From a virus, in the IMG/VR virus record IMGVR_UViG_3300030430_001000, positions 1 to 54,702 of that record: 54,702 bases of DNA. The stretch is one strand, 5' to 3'. Positions 27,801-36,266 of the stretch are shown piece after piece; the stretch's first letter is position 1, and every line of letters begins with the position of its first letter. Made by a program: the position numbers and the translations under genes. The notes beneath the pieces were generated by a model. That model was not told the origin of the DNA. It did no database searches and saw nothing but the letters and a program-made list of their open reading frames with translations.

Positions 27801-27917
27801 ACCTGTTACATTGTGAAATGCATCAAGTATTTTATTAAATTCTGAATTTAAAGACGAGTGTTTTACTACAAGTCCTGATTGTATCTCTGATTCTTTTTGT
27901 CTAGTATATCCTGCCAT
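24849..27917 (-). CDS. Tail fibre protein
   Basis: This is a 1022-residue fibre. Residues 1-50 (QKESEIQSGLVVKHSSLNSEFNKILDAFH, then GHSHDG) look like the tail-attachment part. Residues 60-800 are beta-rich, with repeated Asp/Gly/Thr segments such as ITADGGIDIDDFNI and three TGAELN(L/T) xxDGDT units. The C-terminus (ALEVEGGLIELKS, then STLPNTTGTLVNEGKAI) is a common fibre ending. It is the main candidate for first host contact. The ATG overlaps the nozzle gene stop (TAATG). A C-terminal chaperone domain is not apparent. Confidence 0.82.
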   Translation of the reverse strand: MAGYTRQKESEIQSGLVVKHSSLNSEFNKILDAFHNVTGHSHDGTAAEGGPITVVTDADGDTKIQVEESSDEDIIRFDIGGTEQVVIADGSIKPTTNNDIDLGTASLEYKDLFLNGTAHIDTLDVDENATVAGTLGVTGAFTGSSTVQGTTITATTAFAPDTSDGAALGTSSLQFSDLFLADGGIINLGDDQDVTITHVADTGVLLNSTRQLQFGDSGTYIHQSADGVLDLVSDNEIEINGTTIDINGAVDMSSTLGVTGKITADGGIDIDDFNIDGTTIALSSGDMTIDVAGDINLDADGADIVLKDDGTQYGAFTNSSSNLVIKSGSTTSATFDGANVTFAGTVSPTSHLDMPDSAIIKLGTGDDLQIQHDGTDSLISNSTGTLKIATETSGVPVTIGHTTSEVTVADNLTVTGNLTVQGTQTVVDTVTMNAANAIVFEGATADAHETTLTIVDPTADRTINLPNQSGTLPVLAASSNTAISATPAELNIMDGDTSATGTTIVDADRVVLNDNGTMVQVAVTDLAAYFDDEITAMPNLVTTAATTVGALDSGSITSGFGAINNGSSAITTTGTVTFGSLSDGTVTITDIADEDDMASNSATKLVTQQSIKAYVDANKNVEGVSATGAEINTTSDGDTSVGTTAVAGGDGIVTNDNGTMRQTSVDTFDTYFAGTTKTLTNKTLTAPKFADGGFIADANGAEALVFQTVSSAVNALEVTNAATSGAVVIGAMGDDSNVDIDITPKGTGEVNIAAGNLNYAGTAITATGAELNLLDGDTARGTTAVADGDGILINDNGTMRMTSVQTVKTYMTGSTLNSTSERGSFTVGTSAGTYTGSTTVFPATYDVGFVDVYLNGVKLAPADFTATNGTTITLGSAASSGDSLQTVAYSTFDSANHYTKTSSDARYAQLSNNLSDVTASTARTNLGLGTMATQASSNVTITGGSLSNLTALEVEGGLIELKSNSGAVAKIDLYCESSNAHKVTLQPPAHANYTGNVVSTLPNTTGTLVNEGKAIAMALIFG

Positions 27918-29935
27918 TACCTTACATCTCCTATTCCATAAGTTACAGTATAACCTTGTATACTATGACTAGCATTTGTGTCGTTTGTTACATAGTTAAA
28001 TGAAACTGATTTACCTGAACCTGTAAATGTGCTTCTTTGCACTGGGGTGGGATTACCACTGTATACATCTGTTCCTGTATAATTTGCTATATTAGTTCCT
28101 GACGTATAAAAAGAAGCTGGGTTTTCATTTATTATAGATAAATCTGATGGATTTAAAATATCCGTATTATCATAATCATATGACACACCTAATGACAATG
28201 ATATTACTCCTTCTGCTATCATATAAGTAGAAATACTTTGAAAAGTTTTTCTTACTTCTGGGTCTTCCATATATATAAATGGAGTCTTATATATACTTAA
28301 AATATTACCAGTGTCAAATGAAGTGCCTGATTCTTGTCTAAATACTTTACCATCAGACTCTCCATGAATTATAAATTCATCTTGACCTAAATAACCACTT
28401 GCTGCACATGTACATTCAATTCCTGATAATGTACTAAATTCAAAACCATAGGCATTTCCTACCTGACGCAATGCACCTAATATACCTTGTGACTCAGAAG
28501 CTGAAAAGAAATATCTAAACTGTGACTTTCTTCTTATTATAACTGAAGATAATGTAGATAAAACTTCATTAGATAATACTGAATTTATTGTAGCTTGTAT
28601 ATTTTTTGACACTGTTTCTAAATTAACGTCACCAATTTTATTTGTGCCTGATATAGGTCTAATACCATCTGGTGCTAAAAATATTAAGTCACCACCTAAT
28701 TCTACCACACTATCTATTGCAAGGCAACCTAAATTTGAAGTAACTGTTTCTAAAACAAAATTTTCTGATACATTACCTGTTAACTTTTTTATATTATTTT
28801 GTCCAAATATGTACAGTACATTACGAAACTTTTTAATAGCAACTATGTCGTAACCTACATTTATGACTCCTGCACCATCAGCAGAACTAAAATTTCTTTC
28901 ATCTTCAGGTGCACTAAAATATAAATTTTGTTTTTCGTTCGGGTCTCCTGCTAGAAATAAATGGTTTTGAAAAGACTCTGATACAACAGGGTCTGATGGG
29001 GGTGAACTAAAATTAGTTGACGCTGCTGAAGCTGTAGCTGACTGAGATGAGTCACCTCCTGTTAATACGTTATTTGCAGAGTACGTTCCTGAAGTTACTT
29101 CTATTATTAAAAAGTCAGAACCCTTTGCAATTACTGTTCCTGACGTTGCTGCTGTGGCATCACTAGAACTTACGACTGAAGTTATTGCTTCTCCTACAGT
29201 AAAGTTTAGTCCAACGGCAGATGTTAATGTTACTTTTAGTCTTGTTAATATTTGTTTATATGTTGAGCCATCATATGTTGCTGCAGGATTAATACCATCT
29301 GTTAATACAATTTTAGGAGTACCAAAATTTAATTCTGAAAACCTAACTTTATCTACACCTGTCATTGTGGGTAAGCCACTTGTTGTAACTGCTGTCCAAC
29401 CTATAACAGTAGGTGTTGAAGTAAGTGCAGTGCTTGTTGAAAAACTATCATCAGATATTGCATTTCCATTTGTAAATACTGCTGATGGTAGCCTTCCAAA
29501 ATTTACAACAATAGTATTAGAATTTTTTGATATAAGAACTCCTGTAACTGATGTAACTGTACTAGCATCTCCTGCACTTGTTCTTTCTGTTATTGTTTGT
29601 CCTACAGTTAAATTAGCGTCTGACGCTACAGTAAATTGATGATAAAAATTCCAATGATGTAAATAGTTATTTCCTGACGAAGGTGTTCTACAACCAAACA
29701 CACCTTGATTTATACCATCAGAAACAAATAAACCTAGCACTGAACCTGTGCCTGTAATTGAATCAAAACTATGTGAATAACCACTTATCTTTCTATATCC
29801 ACCTTCTAAGTTTGGTTCATAGTTAATTAATTGTATAGCAGAACCTGTAAAAGAATCACCTAATGTTAAAACATCATTGCCTGTATTTAGTCCACCCTTA
29901 CATATAGATTTAAGTGTTCTTAGTGAATCTGCCAT
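27917..29935 (-). CDS. Tail tubular protein B / nozzle (stabilisation protein family)
   Basis: This 672-residue protein follows the adaptor gene as in T7 (gp11 then gp12) and P22-type phages. The N-terminus KSICKGGLNTGND and the segments INYEPNLEGGYRKISGY, DPNEKQNLYFSAPEDE, VGYDIVAIKKFRNVLYIFG and DLIFLAPDGIRPISGT are typical of the beta-propeller hub of tubular tail nozzles. It would form the distal tube below the adaptor ring and anchor fibres. AT-rich start two bases from the adaptor stop. Confidence 0.8.
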   Translation of the reverse strand: MADSLRTLKSICKGGLNTGNDVLTLGDSFTGSAIQLINYEPNLEGGYRKISGYSHSFDSITGTGSVLGLFVSDGINQGVFGCRTPSSGNNYLHHWNFYHQFTVASDANLTVGQTITERTSAGDASTVTSVTGVLISKNSNTIVVNFGRLPSAVFTNGNAISDDSFSTSTALTSTPTVIGWTAVTTSGLPTMTGVDKVRFSELNFGTPKIVLTDGINPAATYDGSTYKQILTRLKVTLTSAVGLNFTVGEAITSVVSSSDATAATSGTVIAKGSDFLIIEVTSGTYSANNVLTGGDSSQSATASAASTNFSSPPSDPVVSESFQNHLFLAGDPNEKQNLYFSAPEDERNFSSADGAGVINVGYDIVAIKKFRNVLYIFGQNNIKKLTGNVSENFVLETVTSNLGCLAIDSVVELGGDLIFLAPDGIRPISGTNKIGDVNLETVSKNIQATINSVLSNEVLSTLSSVIIRRKSQFRYFFSASESQGILGALRQVGNAYGFEFSTLSGIECTCAASGYLGQDEFIIHGESDGKVFRQESGTSFDTGNILSIYKTPFIYMEDPEVRKTFQSISTYMIAEGVISLSLGVSYDYDNTDILNPSDLSIINENPASFYTSGTNIANYTGTDVYSGNPTPVQRSTFTGSGKSVSFNYVTNDTNASHSIQGYTVTYGIGDVR

Positions 29936-29937
29936 AA

Positions 29938-30669
29938 TTAAAAATTATTATTTAATACATTTGTAGCAAATGCAGGTCTAACAATCATGGTAGACCTAAC
30001 CGATATTGGGTCATCTAGTAACAGCCTTCTCATTTTTTTAATACCTTCATTAAATTTAAGTTGATGTATTTGTGCACTCTGTTCATTTGAACGAAAACGC
30101 ATTAGATACACCATAGCACCATCTGTTACAATATATTTAAATCTGTCAGGTATAATCATTGTATCACTAAATAAAGTTAAATCATCTGGAAATTTAAAGT
30201 ACACATACTCTATAATATAAGAGTCATCTGGTATTGGCGTTACTCCAAATTTATTTTCTGCAGTTTGATATATTAAGTCAGGTGCAGTTCTTCCACCTGT
30301 ACCACTACTGTCTTCAATAGCTCTATATCTTTGTGTGTACTCTTCAAATGTTATAGTACGCAAAGCCTTCGCTGTATTTGACTTTGACTCTAGTGTTTTT
30401 AAATAAAATGTATCCCAATCAACACTTGCTAAATCTGTAGGAAAATCATACGTTCCTGTTCCTGCTGTTAGCGTTTGTGTTGTGGTTGTTTTTAAAAAAG
30501 GAAATTGATGTCCGTCTTGTAGTATTTCTCTAATAGAATTATTTACAGCGTCCTTTGCGATTGCCTGAACATTTGTTGCTGTAGAAAAATCACTACCTGA
30601 AGAATTTAATTGAACTTCATTTAATCTACGCAGTACATCATTGGTCAATGTTAAAAAGGTTGTTGCCAT
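29938..30669 (-). CDS. Tail tubular protein A / portal-tail adaptor
   Basis: This 243-residue protein is helical at the N-terminus (FLTLTNDVLRRLNEVQLNSS) and continues with AVNNSIREILQDGHQFPFLKTTTTQTL, a YDFPTDLASVDWDTFYL beta region and a C-terminal helix bundle (SAQIHQLKFNEGIKKMRRLL). This is the usual pattern of gp11-type adaptors, which form a ring under the portal and bind fibres. It lies between the capsid unit and the nozzle gene and follows a strong hairpin at 30693-30716. Confidence 0.8.
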   Translation of the reverse strand: MATTFLTLTNDVLRRLNEVQLNSSGSDFSTATNVQAIAKDAVNNSIREILQDGHQFPFLKTTTTQTLTAGTGTYDFPTDLASVDWDTFYLKTLESKSNTAKALRTITFEEYTQRYRAIEDSSGTGGRTAPDLIYQTAENKFGVTPIPDDSYIIEYVYFKFPDDLTLFSDTMIIPDRFKYIVTDGAMVYLMRFRSNEQSAQIHQLKFNEGIKKMRRLLLDDPISVRSTMIVRPAFATNVLNNNF

Positions 30670-30692
30670 ATTATATTCCTACTTGATATGTA

Positions 30693-30716
30693 ATGAGGAC
30701 AAGTTGCCTTGCCCTC
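30693..30716 (-). terminator. Strong hairpin with GNRA tetraloop after the decoration gene
   Basis: Read on the minus strand, TGAGGGCAAG pairs with CTTGTCCTCA over ten base pairs (one G-U) round a GCAA loop. There is no U-run after it, so it may slow polymerase or protect the 3' end of the capsid mRNA rather than fully terminate. A second small inverted repeat, GTTAG/CTAAC, lies just upstream at 30723-30738. Confidence 0.55.
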
Positions 30717-30727
30717 ACTATGTTAGT

Positions 30728-31258
30728 TTAAGCTAACTGGTCTCTATCAACCTCGTCAGCTAATTGCTGATGCTCTCCATTACAGTCAATAACACAAGCA
30801 TATACTCGTATTTTTCCTGCTGTAACGTCAGCAGATGAAGCAATCAACTTTATATCAATCGTATCTGTAGTAGATATAAATTGTGTAAAAGTAGATGCAG
30901 CACCTGTTGTTACATCATTAGCCTGTCCATTAGAACCCTCTGCTAAGAAGCCTGTTGAAGTAACGTCACCGCCATCAATGATATCGTCACCCTCTGCAAA
31001 ATCAATATCTACAGTTGGTGAAGAGCCATCAAAAGCTGTGAGTACTTCTGCTCCTGCAAAAAGCACTAAAGTACCTGCAGGTATTTCAAGTAACTGAAAG
31101 ATATCTCCATTTGTACAAGAATAGTCTGTTATCTTACTGATATCCAGAATGTTCTCTATCATACGCATAGAAGTACCATTTCTGTTAGCAGGAAGAGCAG
31201 CAATGGAATTTGAGTTTACACCTGCTGTTGAACTAGCAGTCATGTCAAAAGTAGCCAT
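30728..31258 (-). CDS. Probable head decoration protein
   Basis: This 176-residue acidic protein directly follows the capsid gene, the usual place of a decoration or capsid-stabilising protein. It is rich in Asp, Thr and Ser with beta-strand pattern (FQLLEIPAGTLVLFAGAEV, KIRVYACVIDC). It shares the capsid promoter and precedes a strong hairpin, so it should be abundant like the capsid. No family name is certain; position and composition support the call. Confidence 0.6.
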   Translation of the reverse strand: MATFDMTASSTAGVNSNSIAALPANRNGTSMRMIENILDISKITDYSCTNGDIFQLLEIPAGTLVLFAGAEVLTAFDGSSPTVDIDFAEGDDIIDGGDVTSTGFLAEGSNGQANDVTTGAASTFTQFISTTDTIDIKLIASSADVTAGKIRVYACVIDCNGEHQQLADEVDRDQLA

Positions 31259-31272
31259 ATTCTAATCCTCCT

Positions 31273-32334
31273 TTATATTGAAGAAACATATAAAGCCCTA
31301 GTCAATGCTTCAGGTCTTAATATTTTTCTTCCGTATAGATGCATTCCTCTTACAATATCTGCAAATGAATCTGGGTCACGATATGTTTCCGTTTTGTTGA
31401 TTTGCTCTGCAGATGCTACTGCTGATGAATGCCCTGCACAAATGACACCAAAATGAGTACTTCCTGTTGCAGTAGCTCCTGTTGGTCCATTACCTTTTGC
31501 AGGTAAATTGTTTGACATATACACTTTAAAGCCGTGTATATTATTAAAGATTAATCCATTTTGCAATCCTGAACCACCGAAGTCAGAGTCTAACAAACGT
31601 GAGTCCTCGTCCTTTAATAATTCAGCGAACACTGGGTCAATAACTAACCAACGTCCTTGAGTGTCAACAAACTGTTGGTCTAGTTTTCTTGACATTCTTG
31701 CAATAATAGATAATGGTGAAGCTTTAGCTGTAGTAGTATTTAAACTATCTCCACCTGCTCTTGGTACAGCCACAATAGAGTTTCCTGATGAACCCCCATT
31801 AAAGTCTGCTGCGTCTACTTGCATGGACGCTAACAATTCATCTGAACCTGCTGTTGATACAGCTTTTGTACCAGATACAGTTGTATTAGCTGCACTTGCT
31901 ACAGTGTTCAAAGCAGATTGTTTAAATCCACATAAATATCCAAGAACTTCTTGGTCGAATTGGTCTGCGAGTCGATATGCTGCTCTATCACTTGCAAGAC
32001 TTTGAAAGTTTATATGAGAATGTGCTTCCTCAATGTCGTCAACTTTAAAAGCATAATAGTTTGCTTTGTCAACAACAAGAGAAAAATCCTCGTCGTCAAG
32101 GTCTTGTGGAGTGATTTGAACACCTCTAGCATATTCTTTCACAGTGATTTCAGGTTCTTTGATAATCTTAACAGTATCTCCGAGTCCAGAAATCTCCCCA
32201 AAATAATCAGAGTTAGTGATAGCTTCCACAACAGATGACTTACGAAATGCAAGTTGCACCTGTTTGGAATAGATTACTGGAGAGAAATTGCCGTTAGGTA
32301 AATTACCATAACCTGCTGCTGTTTGAAAAGCCAT
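31273..32334 (-). CDS. Major capsid protein
   Basis: This 353-residue protein is probably the HK97-fold shell subunit. Features typical of podovirus capsids are visible: an N-terminal arm (NFSPVIYSKQVQLAFRKSSVVEAITN), GDTVKIIKEPEITVKEYARG, the DLDDEDFSLVVDKANYYAFKVDDIE segment, and RAAYRLADQFDQEVLGYL. It follows the scaffold gene, has its own promoter (32539-32566), a 200-nt leader and GGAGG before the start. No separate head protease was recognised in this genome. Confidence 0.88.
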   Translation of the reverse strand: MAFQTAAGYGNLPNGNFSPVIYSKQVQLAFRKSSVVEAITNSDYFGEISGLGDTVKIIKEPEITVKEYARGVQITPQDLDDEDFSLVVDKANYYAFKVDDIEEAHSHINFQSLASDRAAYRLADQFDQEVLGYLCGFKQSALNTVASAANTTVSGTKAVSTAGSDELLASMQVDAADFNGGSSGNSIVAVPRAGGDSLNTTTAKASPLSIIARMSRKLDQQFVDTQGRWLVIDPVFAELLKDEDSRLLDSDFGGSGLQNGLIFNNIHGFKVYMSNNLPAKGNGPTGATATGSTHFGVICAGHSSAVASAEQINKTETYRDPDSFADIVRGMHLYGRKILRPEALTRALYVSSI

Positions 32335-32574
32335 GTTATTCCTCCTTTAGCTTTATACAGATGCGAAACTACAATTCATTTTAGTGGCTAACTTGTGTAA
32401 GGTGCAGATAAAAAGTGTATGCCTACACTATTTAAATGGGCTTAACAATATTAGGTAAACTTAAACTGATTGACGTTTGCCAGTTTGTATGTGTAAGTGG
32501 TCATGCAGAGGTTACACACACATTATTATACATACTTAGTTATACGCATAAATTCTTTTTTGTCAACACTTTTT
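32335..32574 (-). promoter_or_regulatory. Leader of the capsid gene, 240 bp without a gene
   Basis: This gap between scaffold and capsid genes holds the capsid promoter at its upstream end. It also holds an inverted repeat AGTGTA-TGCC-TACACT at 32414-32429, followed on the minus strand by TTTT, and the GGAGG ribosome binding site next to the capsid ATG. No ORF of note was seen. Confidence 0.6.
32539..32566 (-). promoter_or_regulatory. Sigma70-type promoter for the capsid gene
   Basis: On the minus strand TTGACA (32566-32561) is followed after 16 bases by TATAAC (32544-32539). The start site should be near 32532, giving a leader of about 200 nt before the capsid ATG. Its -35 box is perfect; the -10 box has one mismatch. 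Confidence 0.65.
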
Positions 32575-33474
32575 TTAACGTGCACTACCAGAAAGGTCAT
32601 AAATAAACTTACCACTTCTAATTGCTTCCATAATAGAGTCTGCTTTCTTTTCGTATTCATTTGCTGTCATTTTCTGAACGTCTGACTCTTTTATAAAAGA
32701 TTTAGTTTCGTCTGCTTGTGGTGTGTTTCTTTCACCTTTCGTTGCTATAGATTTTGCTGCGTCTTTACTTGTTGACTTTTTACTTTTTGATATGCCTTTG
32801 TCTGCTTTGTATAAATCTATTGCCCTTGCTGCAGACCTAGCATCATTTTCATTTTCATATAGAGCGTCTTGCACCCATTTCGGTTGTGTTTCTGCCCAGT
32901 CGTGAAACTCGTCTGTTTCTTTTATTTCATTAAAATCTGGGTGATATTTTAATAATTCTGTTTCAGCTTTTTCTCTTGAAACATTTTGTTGCATTTCGTC
33001 TATTTGTTTTACACGTTTTTCAAGTGCGTCTGATTGCTCCTTTGCTTTTTTAATTGCTATCGTTTCTACTATAGATGCAATGTCAGGATATTGTTTTGTC
33101 CACTCTTCTATTTCTTCTTCAGAACTAGGTAACTTTATTTCTTTTTTTGTTGCTTCTTCGAGTTGTTTTTTAAGTTCTTCAAACTGTTTTTTATTTTCTT
33201 TATCTTTGTCTTGCATGTGTCTACGCAAATCACCATAGCGTTTTTTAAAAGTTTTTTCTTCTGCGCTAAGTTTTTCGTCAGACTCTTCAACGGACTTATT
33301 ATCAACTTGTTCAGTGCTGTCACTAGACTTTGCTTTATTTTCTTCAATAAGTTTAGCAAGTTCCTCTTCCTCTCTTTTTCTTTTTTCTTCATTGGTATAT
33401 TTTTGTCGTTTTAACACCATAGCTTTTGGTGGCTGATTGTCTTGTGATTTAGTTTCTGTTACTTGTTCGTTCAT
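32575..33474 (-). CDS. Scaffolding protein
   Basis: This 299-residue, highly charged helical protein lies directly upstream of the capsid gene. Residues 25-130 are almost all Lys/Glu helices (KRKREEEELAKLIEEN), then acidic. A basic C-terminal helix (EYEKKADSIMEAIRSGKFIYDL) would bind capsid subunits, as in T7 gp9 and P22 gp8. I chose ATG 33474, with AAAGGAGA upstream, over GTG 33510. It directs shell assembly and leaves before maturation. Confidence 0.8.
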   Translation of the reverse strand: MNEQVTETKSQDNQPPKAMVLKRQKYTNEEKRKREEEELAKLIEENKAKSSDSTEQVDNKSVEESDEKLSAEEKTFKKRYGDLRRHMQDKDKENKKQFEELKKQLEEATKKEIKLPSSEEEIEEWTKQYPDIASIVETIAIKKAKEQSDALEKRVKQIDEMQQNVSREKAETELLKYHPDFNEIKETDEFHDWAETQPKWVQDALYENENDARSAARAIDLYKADKGISKSKKSTSKDAAKSIATKGERNTPQADETKSFIKESDVQKMTANEYEKKADSIMEAIRSGKFIYDLSGSAR

Positions 33475-33553
33475 TTTATATTCTCCTTTTGGGGTAACTG
33501 TAGTCCACATCTACATGTGGGGAGTTAGTTGCCAATGGGGTGTAGTGTACTAT

Positions 33554-36061
33554 TTAATATTTTCTTTTCATAAGACCACCTTTTTTAAATCTTCCGAGGT
33601 CTTGTGGGGTAATTTTATTAGGCTTTGTTACCCCTATTCCTTCATCATAATACTTAAATGTTTCTTCTAATAAATCATTTTGTAATTCTTTATTATCAGG
33701 AAATAATCTTTTTATATAATCTATTATATTTTGTGCAGCAAATTTTTTATTTTTTTCAGATGATGTTTGTTGTCTATATTTTCTATCTCCTCTTTTTTCT
33801 GTTAGTGATGGTGAATCTCCAATTACAGGTAATGTTCCTGTTTCTTCTAGTGGTGAAGATAGTGTTGGTGAATCTCCTATTGCAGGTCCTGCTGATAATG
33901 ATGAGGGTAAATCTACTGTTCCTCTTAGTGATGAAGATAGTGTTGGTGGCACTGTATTTACATTCACTGCATCTGTGCCAAATGGAGCACCACCTGTAAG
34001 CTCAACTTCACCTGAGGGAGGAGGACTCATTGCACCTGTTTGAGTCGCTGTTTTTTGACCTATGTTTGCAGGTCTTGCTAGTGGTGTCTGTGGTTTTTCA
34101 GTAATTACTGCAGGACTAAGTGTTTTTCCCTTTTTAAAATTATCTAAACTTCTATTAATTAATTCTTTTTTTTCTGACAATTCTAATGGCAAACCTGCTA
34201 CTCTATTTTTTATGTCTTCTCCTGCCATCTTTAATCTTTCTGAAAAAGTTAAACCTTCTAAAGACTTATCAAAATTTGCAAGGGTTGCTTCTTGTTGGTT
34301 TTTTCTTTCTTGTCTTTTTGTAAGTCCTTTACGTCTTTTCTTTTTTAATCGTGCCTGTTCATTTGCAAATGCTTCAGGGTCAAGTGCACTTTCAAATAAC
34401 ATTCTACCTGTATTAGTATCTGCATATCTATTTATTGTTTCTTGTAAACCTATGTCTGCAATTTGTTTTTGAAAACCTTTAGTATTTTTTAATCTTTCAG
34501 CTTCAGAATTGGTAAGTCTACGTCCTTTGTAAAAAATACCAGACATACCTTCACTAACACCTTCATTTAAATCTGTGTCTTCTTCTTCCTGTTCAGGAGG
34601 TGCTGGAGTTAATTTTCCTTTAACAATATCTAATTTATTTGAGATAGGTCTGTCTAAATAGTCTACTGTAACTTCTACTTTATTTCCGTCTGCGTCTAAA
34701 TAATTTTTTTTGTAAAATTTATTTTTATCTCTTGTGCTTACAACGTCTGTGCCGTTACTCGCAGTCAAAACACCACCCTCAGACATTTCTTTTTTATCGT
34801 CTTTCTTTTCTTTTTTGTCACTTTCCATAACAATAATGTCAGTTACACCAAATGGTAAGTCGTCAGGTATTTCTGCTTCTTCAGAGTTGCCCATCTGACC
34901 CATCTTTTCCATTAACTTTAAACCCATCTTAGCTTCTTGTCTCATTTGCATTAATTTATTTAGTCCAATAAATCTAACAACGTCAGCAGGAAAAACAAAT
35001 TCACCTTCACTTAACATAGCAGGTATATCGTCACGCACCTCTTTTTTTAAAGAACCAGAAGGCACTTCATTACCAGACTCTTTGTCAATAGTTCCACCTT
35101 CGTCTTGAAGTCCTCCGTCTTGCATAAATGCCATTTCCATTTGTTCTTCCATTACTGTGCCTCCTTTATTAAATTTATATCTTACATCACTAGGGATAGC
35201 CACACCTGTTTGAGTTGGAACAGGTTGAGGAGCTTCTGATTTCTTCCAGTATTCAACTCCTTTAGCAAACACTCGGTCACCAATAACTGTTGCTTCTTTA
35301 GCACCCTTAACAGCTTGTCCTGTCTTTAAATCAATAAATAAGTGGTGTACTCCCGGATTAAAACCAATTTCTACTAAGTCTTCATCACTATCTAGTAGAT
35401 TCTTATTAGGTACATATTCACCATCTACAGACATAGCATTAAATTTACTTTTAGCTTCTGGGGTATCAATACCTTTTATTTTAGATGCAATTCCTGTTCT
35501 ACCAGTTTGACTTACACTAAAGACTACATTCTTAACTGTAGCGAAAGGCAAGTAAGATAAGGCTTTACCACTAAAAGAACCTTTGTGTAGTGTCTGAAGT
35601 TTATCCAAACCTTTAGGCATGTCAGGAATTTTAGAGTTTAGATTTAAGCGAATTCCTACTTTTGTACCTTCAGGCACTTCAGCATTCATAAGAGCATTTG
35701 CCCTAGTGTTTCCTGCTGTAGCATTCTTAGCTTTTTCTGTCATCTCAACAGCAATAGCTGCATCATATCTTTTTAGAAACTTACCATCTTGTAGTTTTTT
35801 GTTGATACCAATTTCTAATGGTTCAGAGGGTACTACATCAGGTTTTTTACTAACAACTGATGTTGTATCTGCAGGTGGTAAATCTGTGTCTACTAGTTTT
35901 TCTGTGTTGCTTTTAGGGTCAACAATTTTAATATCTTGCTCTTCTATATCTTTTATTTGTTGTTTTAATACATTATCATCTAACTGTTCTGTTTGTTGCA
36001 CAGTTTTTTTAGGAACTTGTTTTTTAATCACTTCTTTAAATAACTTACCTAGAACTGCCAT
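33554..36061 (-). CDS. Large structural protein of the head-portal region
   Basis: This 835-residue protein lies between the portal-associated and scaffold genes. Its middle has a stretch like GFNPGVHHLFIDLKTG and VIGDRVFAKGVEYW (about residues 235-280), reminiscent of modules in large phage polyproteins. A later motif, IPAMLSEGEFVFPADVVRFI then MRQEAKMGLKLM, is one I know from marine phage virion proteins. The C-terminal 200 residues are Pro/Ser-rich with repeats of IGDSP(T/S)L. Its role is uncertain: head protein, ejection cargo or scaffold helper. AAGGAC precedes ATG 36061. Confidence 0.6.
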   Translation of the reverse strand: MAVLGKLFKEVIKKQVPKKTVQQTEQLDDNVLKQQIKDIEEQDIKIVDPKSNTEKLVDTDLPPADTTSVVSKKPDVVPSEPLEIGINKKLQDGKFLKRYDAAIAVEMTEKAKNATAGNTRANALMNAEVPEGTKVGIRLNLNSKIPDMPKGLDKLQTLHKGSFSGKALSYLPFATVKNVVFSVSQTGRTGIASKIKGIDTPEAKSKFNAMSVDGEYVPNKNLLDSDEDLVEIGFNPGVHHLFIDLKTGQAVKGAKEATVIGDRVFAKGVEYWKKSEAPQPVPTQTGVAIPSDVRYKFNKGGTVMEEQMEMAFMQDGGLQDEGGTIDKESGNEVPSGSLKKEVRDDIPAMLSEGEFVFPADVVRFIGLNKLMQMRQEAKMGLKLMEKMGQMGNSEEAEIPDDLPFGVTDIIVMESDKKEKKDDKKEMSEGGVLTASNGTDVVSTRDKNKFYKKNYLDADGNKVEVTVDYLDRPISNKLDIVKGKLTPAPPEQEEEDTDLNEGVSEGMSGIFYKGRRLTNSEAERLKNTKGFQKQIADIGLQETINRYADTNTGRMLFESALDPEAFANEQARLKKKRRKGLTKRQERKNQQEATLANFDKSLEGLTFSERLKMAGEDIKNRVAGLPLELSEKKELINRSLDNFKKGKTLSPAVITEKPQTPLARPANIGQKTATQTGAMSPPPSGEVELTGGAPFGTDAVNVNTVPPTLSSSLRGTVDLPSSLSAGPAIGDSPTLSSPLEETGTLPVIGDSPSLTEKRGDRKYRQQTSSEKNKKFAAQNIIDYIKRLFPDNKELQNDLLEETFKYYDEGIGVTKPNKITPQDLGRFKKGGLMKRKY

Positions 36062-36266
36062 TTATTTCGTCCTTTAATTTTTTTAATGTACGTAATGTGT
36101 TTACAGAACCTTGTGACCTATTTAAAATAGTAACACTGTCTGTCTGTTCCATTATTCTGTGTTGTTCAGTAATTAAAAAATCTAAATACTTACTGAACTC
36201 TTCCCACTGGTGGTGATTGCTCACCAGTGCCTTGAGCTTCTTGAGGTGCTCCTGCTTGTTGTTCAT
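36045..36266 (-). CDS. Small helical protein after the portal gene
   Basis: This 73-residue helical protein (KKLKALVSNHHQWEEFSKYLDFLITEQH) starts at ATG 36266, with AAGGA ten bases upstream; a GTG at 36287 is also in frame. It overlaps the portal gene's 3' end by 77 bp in another frame and the next gene by 17 bp. Small helical proteins in this slot occur in related phages and may assist portal or head assembly. Function unknown. Confidence 0.55.
   Translation of the reverse strand: MNNKQEHLKKLKALVSNHHQWEEFSKYLDFLITEQHRIMEQTDSVTILNRSQGSVNTLRTLKKLKDEINGSSR

Noticed and set aside
25957-27801. Several plus-strand ORFs of 60-180 residues
   Set aside because: All are antisense to the tail-fibre gene and reflect its Thr/Ala/Val codon bias; no RBS or known motif.
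32414-32429. Inverted repeat AGTGTA-TGCC-TACACT with TTTT after it as a terminator
   Set aside because: The stem is only six AT-rich pairs and lies between the capsid promoter and the capsid gene; an operator or chance repeat is as likely.
33505-33520. CCACAT/ATGTGG inverted repeat upstream of the scaffold gene
   Set aside because: Short stem, no U-run and no link to promoter elements.
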